A program made the translations under genes and the position numbers. The notes below the pieces were generated by a model. It searched no databases. It was not told where the DNA came from and saw only the letters and a list, made by a program, of their open reading frames with translations. Below, piece after piece: positions 33,666 to 46,269 of a DNA stretch of 64,000 nucleotides; position 1 is the stretch's first letter; the number at the start of each line of letters is the position of its first letter. The stretch covers positions 7,926,767 through 7,990,766 of the forward strand of contig NC_037265.1 in the NCBI RefSeq assembly GCF_000002425.4, in the 5' to 3' direction. The stretch is from Physcomitrium patens. Lineage: Eukaryota > Streptophyta > Bryopsida > Funariales > Funariaceae.

Positions 33666-34200
33666 TGAAGACTTTGTCAAAAAACAAAATATATCTTTAG
33701 TTAAGAATATCAAACCTGTGCATGTAGAAGTAATAGAAAGACGTTTATTATCTTCTAGGGATATTACACATGAAATTATTCCTATAGAAGTAGCAACTAG
33801 TGGTCACAATAGTTTAGTAATATTTAATATGATTAAATCTCCTTTAATTATAATCATTTTAGGATCATCATGGTTAGAAAGATATAATTCTTAAATAGAT
33901 TAGATTTTTTTCAATCTTGATTTCTCCCATAGTTTAATCAAAGATCCTACTAAGCAAGTTGAAATCTATAAGTCTAGTAAATCCTAATCCTTATTGGAAG
34001 GTGCGAGAGCTTTCATACATGCTACAAATCAAAGGCCATTTTTTGCTATATATGCCACACCTATTATTGATGGTGACAAGCTATCAAGTAGTATTCCTAG
34101 CTAATATTAAGATTTCTAAGATATTTTTTTTAAAAAAAATGCAATTAATCTTCTAGAGTATCGTCATTATGATTGTACCATCGATCTTCAAGAAGGAACT
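33666..34200 (+). pseudogene. C4 protease and spacer
   Basis: DEDFVKKQNISLVKNIKPVHVEV, then LLSSRDITHEIIPIEV and SLVIFNMIKSPLIIIILGSSWL, the second half of the protease. The active-site triplet was lost at the inversion junction. The linker with ARAFIHATNQRPFFAIYATP follows. Confidence 0.75.
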
Positions 34201-34970
34201 CAACCATCATTTGGACCAATCTGTAGCCTATCACAAAATAAATTGGCTATTTTCAAAGAATACATTGATGAAAACTTGGCTAAGAACTTTATATGCTAAT
34301 CTAAATGTCTAGCCAGTCCTCGTATCTTATTTGTGAAGAAATATGATCGAACTTTGCAGATGTGTGTGGATTATGGAGGATTTAACAAAATTACCATTAA
34401 GAATAGGTATCCTCTACTTTTGATTTCAAAAATTCTTGAACAAAAAAATCAAACAAAGATCTATACAAAAATAGATCTACGAGGAGAATATAATCTTGTC
34501 TGCACGTAAGAAGGAGATGAATTGAAGACTACTTTCTAAACTAGATATGGAAATTTTGAATATAATGTCATGCCTTTTGGACTCATAAATGCACCAACTA
34601 CTTTTTAACATCAATAAATAATATCTTTAATGAGTTTCTTGATGACTTTGTTGTTTGTTATTTGGACAATATTTGAATCTATTCTAAGAACACAAAAGAA
34701 CATGAAGTTTATATTAGTTGTGTATTACAAAAACTAAGAGATGCATGATTATATGCAAAGATGAAAAAGTGCATATTCTACACTACTCAAGTTGACTTTT
34801 TGGGATATATCATTTCTAATGAAGGCCTTATGATGGATCCAAAGAAGGTCCAAACTATCATAGATTAAAAGATTCTAAGAACAATAAAAGATGTGCAATG
34901 CTTTTTGAGCTTTGCGAATTATTACCAAATCTTTATCAAGAAATTTTGACAAGTTACAACTCTACATACA
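34200..34970 (+). pseudogene. C4 reverse transcriptase
   Basis: PSFGPICSLSQNKLAIFKEY, VKKYDRTLQMCVDYGGFN, KIDLRGEYN (first Asp kept), RYGNFEYNVMPFGLINAPTTF at about 34,540-34,600, then CYLDNI at 34,654-34,671 where the second Asp is Asn. Stops follow almost at once. Confidence 0.82.
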
Positions 34971-34973
34971 CAT

Positions 34974-35258
34974 TTGACTTATAAAAATAAACTTGAGTGG
35001 AATAAAGAAGTCGAAGCATTATTAATTGCTTCAAAGAAAGAATTTACTTTTGCACCAACTTTGTATTGTGTCAACTTTTTTAAGGCGTTCTTTATGGATA
35101 CAAATGCATCAAAATTTGACTTGGATACAATATTATTACAAATGGGAATAGATAACAAACTCCATTATATAGATTTTTATTCTAAAAAATTTTTAGTAGC
35201 CAAGTTTAATTATGAGATCCACCACAAAGAATTTCTTACAATTACGGATTCATTTTAA
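34974..35258 (+). pseudogene. C4 RNase H
   Basis: 94 open codons: LTYKNKLEWNKEVEALLIAS, then FKAFFMDTNASKFDLDTILLQ with the leading Asp, then HYIDFYSKKFLVAKFNYEIH and KEFLTI. A stop precedes the rest of the domain; HKNL and NHCKGRWNILLSRF follow to about 35,400. Confidence 0.8.
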
Positions 35259-35499
35259 GAATGGTATTATTATCTAGAAGGTGCTTCAAGTCTAGTTACA
35301 ATATATAAAAATCACAAGAACCTTTAATATTTCATGTTGGCACATGTTTTGAATCATTGTAAAGGCCGTTGGAATATTTTATTATCAAGATTTGATTTCA
35401 AGATCATATATCAACTTGGAAAACAGCAAGGTTTATCAGATGCTCTTTCTAAATACTCTTATCTTACACCAAAAGAAGGAGCCGTATCTTTTGATCAAC

Positions 35500-36560
35500 A
35501 ATAAAAAAATCTTCTTAAAGCTAGAGCATTTTTATCTTTGAGCAATGAAATCAACATTTATTGTTGATTTGACTTTTGTTAAACAATTTCAATCATGTAT
35601 GTTCTTTGAACCTCTTATTCATAATATCAAGAATTGTATTCAAAATATTCATAATATCAAGAATTCTATTCAAGTGAAGAAACAGCTAAGCTTTTCATTG
35701 ACAATATCTATTGCTATCATGGATTGTCAAAGGATATTATATTAGATATGAGAACTCAATTTGTATCAAAATTTTAGAAAATCCTATTTAAGATTCTAAA
35801 GGTGGATATAAAACTCTCTTTGGCTTTTTATCCTTAAAATGATGGATAAACAAAATGGGTGAATCAAGTTCTTGAGCAGTATTTGAGGTATATCATGAAT
35901 TATCATTAAGATGATTGTACAAATTTTTTGCCATTACCAGAGTTTGTATACAATAATTCAATATATTCTTCTACTCAACATATATCTTTCTTTGCCAATC
36001 ATGGTTGTGATCTATAACTTCATACTTTTGACTTTTCAAAAGTCAATAATCTTATGGCAAAAGATTTAGCAAATTATTTGTCAAAGCTACATGTAACAAT
36101 GAAAACACAATTAAAAGAAGCTCAAGAACGACAAAAGACCTACACAGATGCCTATTGCAAGGAGAAACTCCAATTCAATGTAGGCAACAAGGTATGGTTA
36201 CTTCATCACAATATCAAGACTACTTGTCCTTGTGATAAGTTGGACTATTGTAGGCTGGGAATTTTTTTTATTTGTGAAGAAATCAATCTTAATGCTTATT
36301 GATTATATCTATCAGAATCTATGAAGATCCACCTTATATTTTACATGTTCTATCTTGAGCTATATAAGTTAGTAAATATCTTGGAAAGAAGATAATTGTC
36401 ATTTCTTCTTATAGAAGTGGATAATAATCAAGAGTTTTAGGTAGAAGAAGTCTTAGATTCAAGGCGGCACCAAAATAGATTAAAATATCTTGTTCATTAG
36501 TATAGATATGATATTAATAAATATACAAGGAAACCAACAGAGAATCTCGCAAATGCAACA
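35500..36560 (+). pseudogene. C4 integrase and chromodomain
   Basis: The N-terminal zinc region is largely deleted, and 35,545-35,690 has short internal repeats (CATAATATCAAGAATTSTATTCAA). The core end is visible at 35,820-35,900 (LYPNDGTKWVNQVLEQYLR region with a stop). The C-terminal module lies at 36,054-36,302 (MAKDLANYLSKLHVTMKTQL, FNVGNKVWLLHHNIKT). The chromodomain is at about 36,420-36,515 (VEEVLDSRRHQNRLKYLVH). Confidence 0.8.
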
Positions 36561-36662
36561 AAGAAGGTTGAAGCCTTTTATCAACAACATCTATGAAAAT
36601 CAAGATAAAAAATTGTAAAGATCTATAAAAGATAATAATCGCTCCTTGTAGAATTTGTCCCT

Positions 36663-36676
36663 AAAAAGGAAGTTAA
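36663..36676 (+). other. Polypurine tract of C4
   Basis: AAAAAGGAAGTTAA immediately before the 3' LTR. Confidence 0.65.
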
Positions 36677-37226
36677 TATCATGAACATATACATTTACTC
36701 CAATAGTTACTTATATGATTAAGTAGAAATAGAGAAATATAGATTAATTTCATAAAGTCTTATAGAGAAGCTTCATAGAAGCTTTATAGATGTATTTTTG
36801 ACTTAAAATGTATTTGTAGGATAGAAACTTGGCTAACAAGTTAATCACATGTTTGTAGCTTATGGAATAAGTTAACTCCAAGTAATAGCTTATAGAACCA
36901 GCTAACTATGTAGTGCATACATAGATAACTTGCCTTGCAAGTTAAGACATGTGGCTAGCAAAGTCAATATATGTTGGAGGTCTTATAGAATATTGCGACG
37001 TAGCTCTTAGTTAGAGAGTATATATGGAGGTAAGAGTGAAGCCTTCTTCTCTCTTATCAATACCTTTCATGTCCTTAGTCTTATTTCAAGACTTTCTAGT
37101 CTTCTTGATTTTGGCAATAGCTATTCTAGTTCAATGTTATATCATCTTTGAGTGACTTTCTAATTCTTTTTAGTGACACAAGAGTGTATTGAGGATTTTC
37201 ATTCTTCGACATTCATATCCTTGATA
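36677..37226 (+). repeat. 3' LTR of C4 (550 bp)
   Basis: TATCATGAACATATACATT to CCTTGATA; collinear with the 5' LTR of C4, which has kept the TG and CA ends that are decayed here. Confidence 0.92.
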
Positions 37227-37231
37227 ATTTT

Positions 37232-38774
37232 ATGATTGAAGGAATTAAATAGATCTATTTCTTTTATACTTTATTTGAATGAATTTAAATATTATTATTT
37301 AAATTTTAGATGAGAAACAAGAAATGATTTAAAAAATATAATAAATTATTTTATAACCATTTTCAGAATTTTATGGTTTTTTTAAAGTAATAAGGTGTTC
37401 AATTTTTTATATTTAAATAATTATTAACTATAATCACTTAAGTATAAAAAATATTGATAAAAATAAATATAATTATATTTTTATTATAATTTTTAATATT
37501 CTTTTCTTATAAATATTTTTTATGTATATTTATTTTTTATATTTACTTCAAAAATATTAATTTTTTTTAAATAATTAATAATATTTAATTACATAATTTA
37601 TGTATTTTTAATTTATAATTTAATTTTTAATTTATAATTGATAATTTATGTATTTATAATTTATTTATTACAATTAAAGTATCATATATACATATAAATT
37701 TATATACAAAAGATATCTCAGTTAAAAATGATTACACTCACTGGAAGATTTTTAATAATAGTCAAGATACTTTTTGAGGTATTAATGTGATTATAATCTT
37801 CATTTAAAAAAAATTGTTATTTTTGTTATATTTATTAATATACATTAAATACAATTGAATTTTTTTCTATTAAAAGATATTATACATGTATTTGATTTTC
37901 ATGTGTACTTTGTCAAGTAACATCTCTAATTCAAAGAAGACATACATAACTCTACAATGATATTTAAGACTTGTAAAAAAACAAAAATTTCAAAAAATAT
38001 ACTACCTAACTTGGTCCATAATGTAATCTTGTATTTATTCAAAGTGTACGAATGCAATAGACATTACTTAAGAAAATGATTGATCTTTAAATAAAAAAAC
38101 CAGTGATGTTGCAATAATTCTAACACAATTATCTATTTTCTTAAATAAAATATTTATATTTATATATAGAATAAAAAATCCCATTTTAATATTTAAAAAT
38201 ATGTTCTATATTTTATGGTTAATATGTATTTTTTAAATTCATATTGGATTACGATCTTTAAATCATTTAAAATTTAAAATATCGTTGTAAAACTATAAAT
38301 ATAAAAGTAAATTACATGATAGAATTTGAAATTAAATTGGTTATTGGAATAAAGAAGAAAAAGAAGGAAAAAAAGTAAAAAGTAACATTTTCACATTGCA
38401 AAGAATGTATGAAAAATTTATTGGCTACTATGTAATCATAAAACGTATTTATGTATTTTATAGGAAAATAAAATCTTAAAAAACGATTATAACACGAAAT
38501 TTTTCATTCAACAAGACCAACATAAAACTGACTTTCTGATATAAATATGTTATGGATTCTTTTGATTATTATCATTTTAAAATAATATTATAAAATCTAT
38601 TGTATGATTGCAGAATTGAAGTACAAGCACAAAGTAATTTTTATTTGTTCTAGTTCATTACTCATTACAATATAAAAATAAAATCCAAGAAAAAATTATC
38701 AAAAAAATAATAATTTAAAGAAAAATATTTATTCATATTATCATCTAACTCATTTTTAAAAGTCAATAACCCTC
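37232..38774. other. AT-rich intergenic spacer
   Basis: 1.5 kb of very AT-rich DNA with T and A runs and no convincing gene, RNA or repeat family. It ends abruptly at the GC-rich region upstream of the RabGAP gene. Confidence 0.6.
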
Positions 38775-39868
38775 ACACAATCCCCCCTTGCCAAACAAAT
38801 CTGTCAAAACGCTAACACACGTCGGCACCCGGCTAGAAACGCTAGCGCGTGGCGAAGGTTTACGAGGAGCAGGGCGGGGGGCGATGACATGAGAAGGGAG
38901 GAAGGAAGGGAAGGAAGGAAGGGAGGACGGAAGGAAGGAAGGAAGGGAGGACGGAAGGGAGGACGGAAGGAAGGAAGGAAGGGAGGACGGAAGGAAGGGA
39001 GGACGGAAGGAAGGAAGGGAGGACGGAAGGAAGGGAGGACGGAAGGAAGGGAGGACGGAAGGAAGGGAGGACGGAAGGAAGGGAGGACGGAAGGAAGGAA
39101 GGGAGGACGGAAGGAAGGGAGGACGGAAGGAAGGGAGGACGGAAGGAAGGAAGGAAGGAAGGAAGGAAGGAAGGGAGGACGGAAGGAAGGAAGGAAGGAA
39201 GGAAGGGAGGAAGGACGGAAGGAAGGAAGGAAGGAAGGGAGGAAGGAAGGAAGGGAGGAAGGAAGGAAGGGAGGAAGGAAGGGAGGACGGAAGGAAGGGA
39301 GGACGGAAGGAAGGGAGGACGGAAGGAAGGAAGGAAGGAAGGAAGGGAGGACGGAAGGAAGGAAGGGAGGACGGAAGGAAGGGAGGACGGAAGGAAGGAA
39401 GGAAGGGTGCCTAGAGAGAGAGAGAGCGCGCAGGGGCGTCGCGGGTGATGGTAGTGGTGCAGTGGTGAGAGGCAGGGAGGGAGGGAAGGAGGGAGCGGGG
39501 GGGTTGGGGTTGGGCTAGGGCGAGGGCGATGGTGCAGCTGTGCCGTGCCTTATTTGGGCGGAGTGGCCCCACAGGGCGTGAGCGAGGCCTGCGAAAGGAA
39601 ATCATGGCGTTGGGCTCGTCCGGAGCCACTTGACGGATCCGAAACGGTCTTTTGGGGGCAGTGGAACTAACCCATCTCTGGTTCCGTGGTTGGGTCTCAG
39701 CAGATTATCTGGGTTGTCTACATGGGTTGATGCGTGCTCCCCACTCGGCTGTGAGTGCTGTTGCGTGAGCGAGAGAGAGAGAGAGAGAGAGCAGGTGGGT
39801 TCGTAAGGACTTCGGAAGAGGTGTTGCAGATTGATGCTGCTGCATCAAGGTTACGACGCATTTTTCCA
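38775..39868 (+). promoter_or_regulatory. GC- and CpG-richer promoter/5' region of the RabGAP gene
   Basis: Base composition changes sharply near 38,775 (ACACGTCGGCACCCGGCTAG, GCTAGCGCGTGGCG). The region holds a polypurine repeat (38,890-39,408), an (AG)n run at 39,411-39,426 and a (GA)n run at 39,769-39,791. GA runs just upstream of start codons are typical of plant 5' leaders. The transcription start is not decided; a TATA box is not obvious. Confidence 0.6.
38890..39408 (+). repeat. Polypurine GGAA/GGGAGGAC tandem repeat
   Basis: About 520 bp built from GGAAGGAAGGGAGGAC and shorter GGAAGGAA units; the + strand is all purine except for a C in each GGAC. It reads through as Lys/Arg/Gly/Glu repeats in one frame, but that is a consequence of the repeat. 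Suited to triplex or G-quadruplex structures. Confidence 0.95.
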
Positions 39869-42800
39869 ATGGCAGCCCAGCTGACACAGGGCGAAGACCC
39901 GTATGCTCTGCGCCCGGATTGCACCGATTCAGCACCGCCTCGCTTTCGTATCAAGGTATGTGTGGACGTGTGTGATTGGCGTGGCTTGGACCTGCAGTCG
40001 CGCTGGCTGAATCAACTTTCATTTGTATCGAGGGGAGGGCGTGGATTGTCGTCGCAAGTTCGTCATTCATTTTTTTTTCCCTTCTGTTTTACAGCTTCAT
40101 GTGTGCATTCTGTGTTGAGTTCGGAAAGTTGGCCGTCACATTTGATTCAGATTGAAGTTTTTGGATTTTTTTGTCTTGTTCTGTCCAATACTTGCTCAGA
40201 AGTCTCTGATTTTGATTTCTCCTAAGGCTCAAGCGCATTCTGGTCTCGATCGTGTTCTCTTGGGTTTTTCTTTTCAACACAACCTGTTGTTAAAGCGTTT
40301 GACAAGCTTTGAGAGGAATTCTATCCTCGTCGGTAAGTGCCTGCATCAAGTAGCACTGGAGGGATAAAATTCATCAAGTTGTCTACATTTTCGATTATTG
40401 GTTCTCTTGAGATCAGGGTGGTCAAACGATTGTATTCCTCTCCCGTTCTATATTATCTGCAATGATGAATACGTAGCTCTTCGCAATATATAATTCACGT
40501 CAGTGCAACACAATCTCCAGATCGGTTATTCTTGACTTCACGCTCTCGCACTTCACCAAATTCTGCTAGAAGGTGATATCTAGATGTTTTTAAAATGCTT
40601 TGGAGCTATTCAACTGGTGGTTCGTTTCGAAAGCCATAGTTTGTCAATCCATGGCTTCTTTCGCTTTTGTTCCCTCTATGTTTGTGAAAAAAATGAGTGG
40701 CCGAGATCGAAGTCTGTCACTTCCATATCTCTACCTCGCGTATGATTTGGAGCGTTTCTAGAAAGATTTTCCGTGTGCAACATCATCATGCTTTCTCCTT
40801 TCACTTTTACAGCAGAACGTGTTCAACTGTCTTAGATTGAACGTGAACTCCTTGAAACATGTCAGAGACTTCTCGGCATAGTGTTTATGTAATGTTTCAT
40901 CTTCTGCATTTTGTGACAGCCGGGAAAGACGCTAAGTTCGAGGGCATGGTACGGAGCTTTTAACGAGCAGGGCCAGCTGAACCTGGACAAGGTTCTGAAA
41001 CGCATACGCAGAGGGGTGAGAATATTCACCTCTTGAAAGGCTATGGTTTCGATTTAGCTGTGTTTACCTGTTCTGATTTTCCATCTTCAGCTTGAATGAG
41101 AATCCTTACGTGGTTTCAGGGTTGAATTTTATGTAATCTTGTTCCCAGGGTGTTGATCCAGCAATTAGGGCAGAAGTCTGGGAGTTTCTATTGGGGTGCT
41201 TTGGTCCCAGCAGCACAGCACCAGAACGAGATGCGCTTCGAGCATCTCGCAGGTATTGGACTGTTTATTCTCTTTAGTAAATAGACACAACGTTCTTTCA
41301 GGGAATAGACATGCTTTATTAACTGATTCCTTATTTTCGTTTTATTTCAACTTACAGGATGGATGTAACCTAATACCGTAATTCCTGTAGCTACATGCAC
41401 TAATTATTGCGTGCTGTGTTCCATTTTAGCTTTTCCCATTGTTGATTGGAGTATAGTACTTGTGCAGAGAGCAATATGCAAAACTCAAAGCCGAATGTCA
41501 AGTAATGGACAATTTGGTTGGAAGTGGGCAAATTGCAACTTCACCACGTATAAATGAAGATGGTAGTCCAGTGGAGGAATATAATAGTGGAGAAATTTCT
41601 GTTGCAGATGAAATCAGTCACCATCAAATTGGTAACATCCGATTCTTCAGAATTCAACTTTTGGCATATTTTTCCTAGGTTTATGTTACCCTCTATCCAT
41701 GGTCATTAACTCACAATGAAGGATACTCATAATTGAACTGTGATGCATCTACAGAAGACATGAACAGAGGTTATCAACAAACTTCAAAGGCCTCTTCCGA
41801 AAAGCAGGATGCGAAGACAATACAGTGGAGATTAAATCTTCACCAGATTGGTTTGTGCAATCTTTCTCCTTTATAAGTTCAATCGTTTGCGCTTGGTTTC
41901 TGCAGAAGTCACAATCTGAAGTGTACACTGCCTGTACTGTCCTTCAGCGGTCCTCTTCTTGAGTATACTGCTTTCTATATAATTCCCTCCTCATCAGACC
42001 ACATTGGAACCCAATTACACTTAAGATTTGTGCTGAATTCTCCTGGTTGCCTTTCACTGGATAGCCTTCTGAGCTTTAGAAGTTCTGCATCTGTCTAGGG
42101 TTGGATGTGGTCCGCACCGACAGGATGCTGCAATTTTATGCAAGTCAAGAGCACATGTCAAAGCTTTGGGACATCTTGGCTGTATACTGTTGGTTGGATC
42201 CTGCTATTGGTTACTGCCAAGGTGAAGTATGATCTCTGTACATATTTACGGAAGATTGAATATCGAAGTTTGACTAATGGCACACCGCTTCGTGTTTTTC
42301 TCCTCGACGGAGGTCATGATGCAGTGGGTCGCAGCATGACTTTTTTAATGTGGAATCCGTCATCTTCTTTGTCTATGACACTCTAGATTATTGGGAATGT
42401 CTACAATGTCTGCTTTCATCACGAAGTGTTTTGTCGATGCATGCAGGCATGAGCGATTTCTGTTCTCCCCTTGCTTTGATGTTCCAAGACGAAGCTGATG
42501 CATTCTGGTGCTTTGAGCGCATTGTGAGCCGTGTGGTATATCACCTTCGCCAAGCCTTTCAAAGTTTTCTTCTTCAATTACTACAGATTTTATTGCTACC
42601 CTCTTATGCTGACATGTTCTAATTCTCGAAGTAGACCGTGTATGAACACATGCGATTCGAGTACAACTAACTTGTGTGATGTTGGGTACAAAGCGCGACA
42701 ATTTCAGTTGTACAGATAAAGAAGTTGGTGTTCAGAAACAACTAGGAGTGTTGGCAACATTATTGAAGGTTTTAGATCCCAAGCTTCACGAGCACATAGG

Positions 42801-44130
42801 TACATCACACCTCGTTTTTTTTTCTTTTTCTTTAGATTGGAGTTCGAATATTTGGTCGGTTCTGAGCCTGCTTCATGAAAGGTTTATCTACTTGTGAAAA
42901 TTCCTGAGGTAACTTCAGATCTGTTTTTGAAAATGCTTTTACTAATGTACTAGAGTATCTAATATCGAATTGAATTGTAGTAGTGTCCTCGGGATTCTAG
43001 TGAATGTCAAAATTTCTATGATACATTTACATTGGTTGATGTCCTGGAAAGGAGTTTTTCCCAGTGACTTTGTTGTAGTATGTACTAGGATAAGTTGAAT
43101 TATCCAGTTATGAGCTTACGTAGCTTAATCCGGTATCCTGTACTGTGTTCTTTGTGGCAGACTCAATAGGAGGAGGAAATTATATTTTTGCGTTTCGCAT
43201 GATCATGGTGCTTTTTAGGCGAGAATTTTCTTTTGTCGACACCCTTTACCTTTGGGAGGTTGCTACAATACTTTCTTATACTAGTATATTTGTCTATTAG
43301 TGTACTAGTTCTTCTGTGTAGTTATTAACATGATAAGGGGCGTTGTCCTGGTCCTTCCTTTCTTCTTGGTATGAAAGTTCCCATGCCCTATAGTTAATCA
43401 CGATCTTTCTTCTTAATTGCAGATGATGTGGGCCTTGGAGTATTCCCCCTCATCTATACAGGATGTGAGCGTGACAAGAACCTGGAGTCTCAGGCGCAGG
43501 TACAAAGGTCGAGGGAAGTACGAAGCACAAAACGAGAAATATGGGGCGTCCAGGATGCCTGGGGGAAAAGCGCCCTTATCTCTGTTCTGTGCAATTGCTA
43601 TATTTGAAATGCAACGTAATCGACTTCTGAATGAGGCCCAAGGGCTAGACGAAGTCTTGAAAGTAACGTAGCAGAACCAGTCTTTTGTCAGGGCAGTACT
43701 TCTTGATTTCATAAGTATATGTTTTCATCCGTAGTCTACACCCTAGTTGTCCACAAACAGTTCCCGAATACCACCTGAGATTGCTGCTTTTCTTTGTTTC
43801 TGCTTGTGCAGTTGCTGAATGACGTCACTGGAAAGATAGACCCCAAGGAGGCTTGCAGATTGGCCTTGGATCTTCACAGTAAATATTTACGCACGGTTAG
43901 TGTGATTTGTTTAGTTTTTTCCTTGAATTTATCAAAAGGTAGTGTTTTTTTTTTGGTCTTTGTATTTACGGTCGGTATGCCTTTTCCTTCAATTGTGCCG
44001 TACCATCTGCTAAATCATTACCCACTGCATTTCCTGCTCCGTTATTATTGAAGTAGCTGCTGAGGATTAATGCTTCTTATTGATTATAGTTTGTGGCATG
44101 TTGATTCAGGTGCGAAGACAGTCAACTTGA
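39869..44130 (+). CDS. TBC-domain Rab GTPase-activating protein, 12 coding exons, 435 residues
   Basis: Exons: 39,869-39,955; 40,920-41,015; 41,149-41,252; 41,468-41,631; 41,755-41,850; 42,099-42,221; 42,447-42,535; 42,694-42,799; 43,161-43,258; 43,423-43,662; 43,812-43,895; 44,110-44,130. All introns are GT-AG and all phases close to 1,308 nt. TBC proteins stimulate GTP hydrolysis by Rab GTPases in membrane traffic. Both catalytic fingers are present: IGLDVVR (residues 182-188, Arg188; I-x-x-D-x-x-R) and YCQ (221-223). The N-terminus has DPYALRPDCTD and RIRRGGVDPAIRAEVWEFLLG; the C-terminal half has FAFRMIMVLFRREFSF. An acidic insert (residues ~115-180) separates the first TBC helix from the Arg finger, as in plant TBC proteins of this size. 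ATG 39,869 is the first in-frame ATG. The last exon codes only VRRQST. Exon 8's acceptor has a weak pyrimidine tract. The gene looks intact. Confidence 0.92.
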
Positions 44131-45338
44131 TTGGTTCTTTACGATGTGATGTGATCACGTCTTCATTTTAACATCATTCTTTGGTAGTAGGATAATCCAG
44201 TTGTAAACCAGGTTGCTACACTCGTAATGGGTTGTCATGTTTTGGCTCACTGCTATTTTGATAGTTTACTTGCAAGTTTGGAAATTTTAGGCTGTTATGT
44301 TTTCTATTTAGATGATTAGAAACGACAATTTGATGTACATTAGAATTTGGAATTCAAGCTGTCAGAATGGTTTTGATAGGCTCAACTGCAAGGATTTCAC
44401 GCTTCTGAAGTTGTTAAGAGTCTTTTACTTGACAGGATTTGTTTTTTTAAAACTTGTTTTGGTTTAAATTTATAAGTCGTTACAAGTTGAGGTCCATTTC
44501 TGAACCTTTTTTGTGCACCATATCCATTTTTATCCGCCTCTTTATACGTTGATTTGCAGATTTTGTTTCAATGATTGAATGGAAGGCTGTTTGGTGAGCA
44601 TGTCAGTATTTGAATTTGAGTTCTTTAAGTATTGTAAATAACCTCGGATAAAAAATGAGCTCAACTAATGTTTGGTGTTATTTGCAAAATTGATTTGCAT
44701 GATAATTTATATGTTCAGCAATTGTGAATGGTGTAAGCAGTAAAAATTCTTGGTCTTTAGAGTTAGGAATTGCTACCATCTTGTTAAGAATCAAGGTGTG
44801 TAATTGAGATATTTTTTCAAAAGGTAAAAAAGAAGACAAAGTTGTAATCTAAGTTGAGAATTTTATAACATGCATGGTGTCATCTGACCTCCATAGTTTA
44901 TTTATCGTAGTAAATAATCAATTACAATATTCATAATTAGTACTTTGACAAAAACCCTTCGCAAACTTTGCCCTTGTTTGTTGCACTGTACTTAAGGAAT
45001 TGTATAAACAAATAATATATTTTTTTAATCATCTAGTTTAAATTTTTAAGAGAGTATAAATGAGAAATGTTGTGCCAATCGTAAGTAATATTATTGTGGG
45101 AACAATTTTTAAAAATTTGATTCTTGCTATCTACAATAATTAATTTGCTTCGTTTTTTATTTAGAAACTGTGTCTAAACCATAGCTAATAAACGTAAGTT
45201 GTTACCATTATTAGTAGATTATAGATTAAATAAGAAATTAGCAAGTAGACAAACTTAAATTTGGATCTCTCTAAATTGTCAAGTTAGATCAATATCTAAT
45301 AAATATTTAGAAAGCAATATAAAGTGATAATTACATAT
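44131..45338. other. 3' region of the RabGAP gene and AT-rich spacer
   Basis: Presumed 3' UTR in the first few hundred bases (mixed composition up to about 44,600), then AT-rich spacer to the Mutator-like element. I see no clear AATAAA signal near the stop and no other gene. Confidence 0.5.
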
Positions 45339-45347
45339 TAAAATAAA

Positions 45348-45602
45348 GGGAAAATATCATACAAATCCCTGAAATATGTTGAAATATCAAGAAGAATACC
45401 CCTGTATTCTCGATAATAGCAATTCTATCCCTTTTGTGAGAATATCAAATCTACCCTTCAATCTGATAAGCTTTCAAAAACATTTCTTTTTAAAGTGAAA
45501 CTAGGCCCAACCTTCTTGCCACGGAGAACTAGGTGGGCCCTCTTCCACACTTTTTGGCACAAACACATTTTTGGCAACTGAATGAATTCACGTGGGGTTG
45601 AA
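45348..45602 (+). repeat. Left terminal inverted repeat
   Basis: Begins GGGAAAATATCATACAAATC and aligns in reverse with 51,180-51,424 with small indels; contains ...GGGCCCAACCT-like and CACGTGGGGTTGAA blocks. Confidence 0.85.
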
Positions 45603-45790
45603 ATGTTTTGCGTTGGCTCAGTTGTTAGAGGTGAGTCGCGGCTGACACTGCCCTCGTGCGACTGGATCAAAGTTAAAAACGAGTTAGATATGTCATTATC
45701 TGTTCAAAAGTTAGCCGATTAATATTCTCAGGGTCGATTCTTATCCACATTTAATCAATGTCCATTACTGAATAGATTGACCTCGCAAGT

Positions 45791-45850
45791 GATGGAGGAA
45801 TCGAAGGAAGAGCAATGTTGCGGGGATCTCCGTCTAGAAATCAGTATCAG
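45791..45850 (+). pseudogene. Exon-like fragment with splice donor inside the Mutator-like element
   Basis: ATG at 45,791 opens MEESKEEQCCGDLRLEISIR, followed by CAG/GTGAGT, a strong plant 5' splice site at 45,851. This looks like a captured first exon. The gene is not recognised. Confidence 0.4.
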
Positions 45851-45955
45851 GTGAGTGTTGTATCCTTTAATCGAGTGATCGCCGTAAGCAAAAAGAAAAA
45901 AACGAAAAAGACGAAAAAGAGGGGGACTCATGAGAATCTTCGATTGTGTAATTTG

Positions 45956-46132
45956 TGTTGGACGTTACTCTCTTCTCCCATTCCTCGAACTCCAACTAAC
46001 GACAATTGTTCGGTAGATGATACCTTTGGGAACCCGTTTCCTGATTATAACGTAAGAGTATATAATTCTCTTCCGTGCACCTTAATGATCGAACAATATG
46101 TTCCATTTCATCTCCTCTTTTAGTATCGTACA
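45956..46132 (+). repeat. 5' LTR of the copia (177 bp)
   Basis: TGTTGGACGTTACTCTCTTC to TAGTATCGTACA. Typical short copia LTR. Confidence 0.92.
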
Positions 46133-46144
46133 TGGTATCAAAGC
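46133..46144 (+). other. Primer-binding site of the copia
   Basis: TGGTATCAAAGC directly after the LTR; one base from TGGTATCAGAGC, the complement of initiator tRNA-Met. Confidence 0.85.
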
Positions 46145-46269
46145 ACTTATCTTGTAGTACACGTTTGTAGAGCAGATTAACTATCAGCAATGCTCCATCT
46201 TGTAGTGGTCTGTCCTCATTAGTTTCAGAAACAACTAATAGAGAGACCAGAGAGCCAGCACTAAGAACA

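Larger units (their letters stand above)
31983..37226 (+). mobile_element. Chromodomain Ty3 element C4, structurally complete
   Basis: 5' LTR 31,983-32,530 and 3' LTR 36,677-37,226, flanked by a perfect 5-bp TSD ATTTT (31,978-31,982 and 37,227-37,231). Net 5,244 bp with gag, protease, RT, RNase H, integrase and chromodomain in the canonical order. It is the best C copy for structure, yet every gene has stops and about 330 bp of gag is inverted (33,335-33,665). Confidence 0.93.

Noticed and set aside
38889..39518. 209-codon open frame rich in Gly, Arg, Lys and Glu
   Set aside because: It is the translation of the GGAA/GGGAGGAC simple repeat; any frame of such a repeat stays open. No unique domain and no start context.
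39411..39935. Several 70-80-codon ORFs around 39.4-39.95 kb on the minus strand
   Set aside because: They lie opposite the promoter and first exon in GC-richer DNA where chance ORFs are longer, and they overlap each other and the GA repeats.
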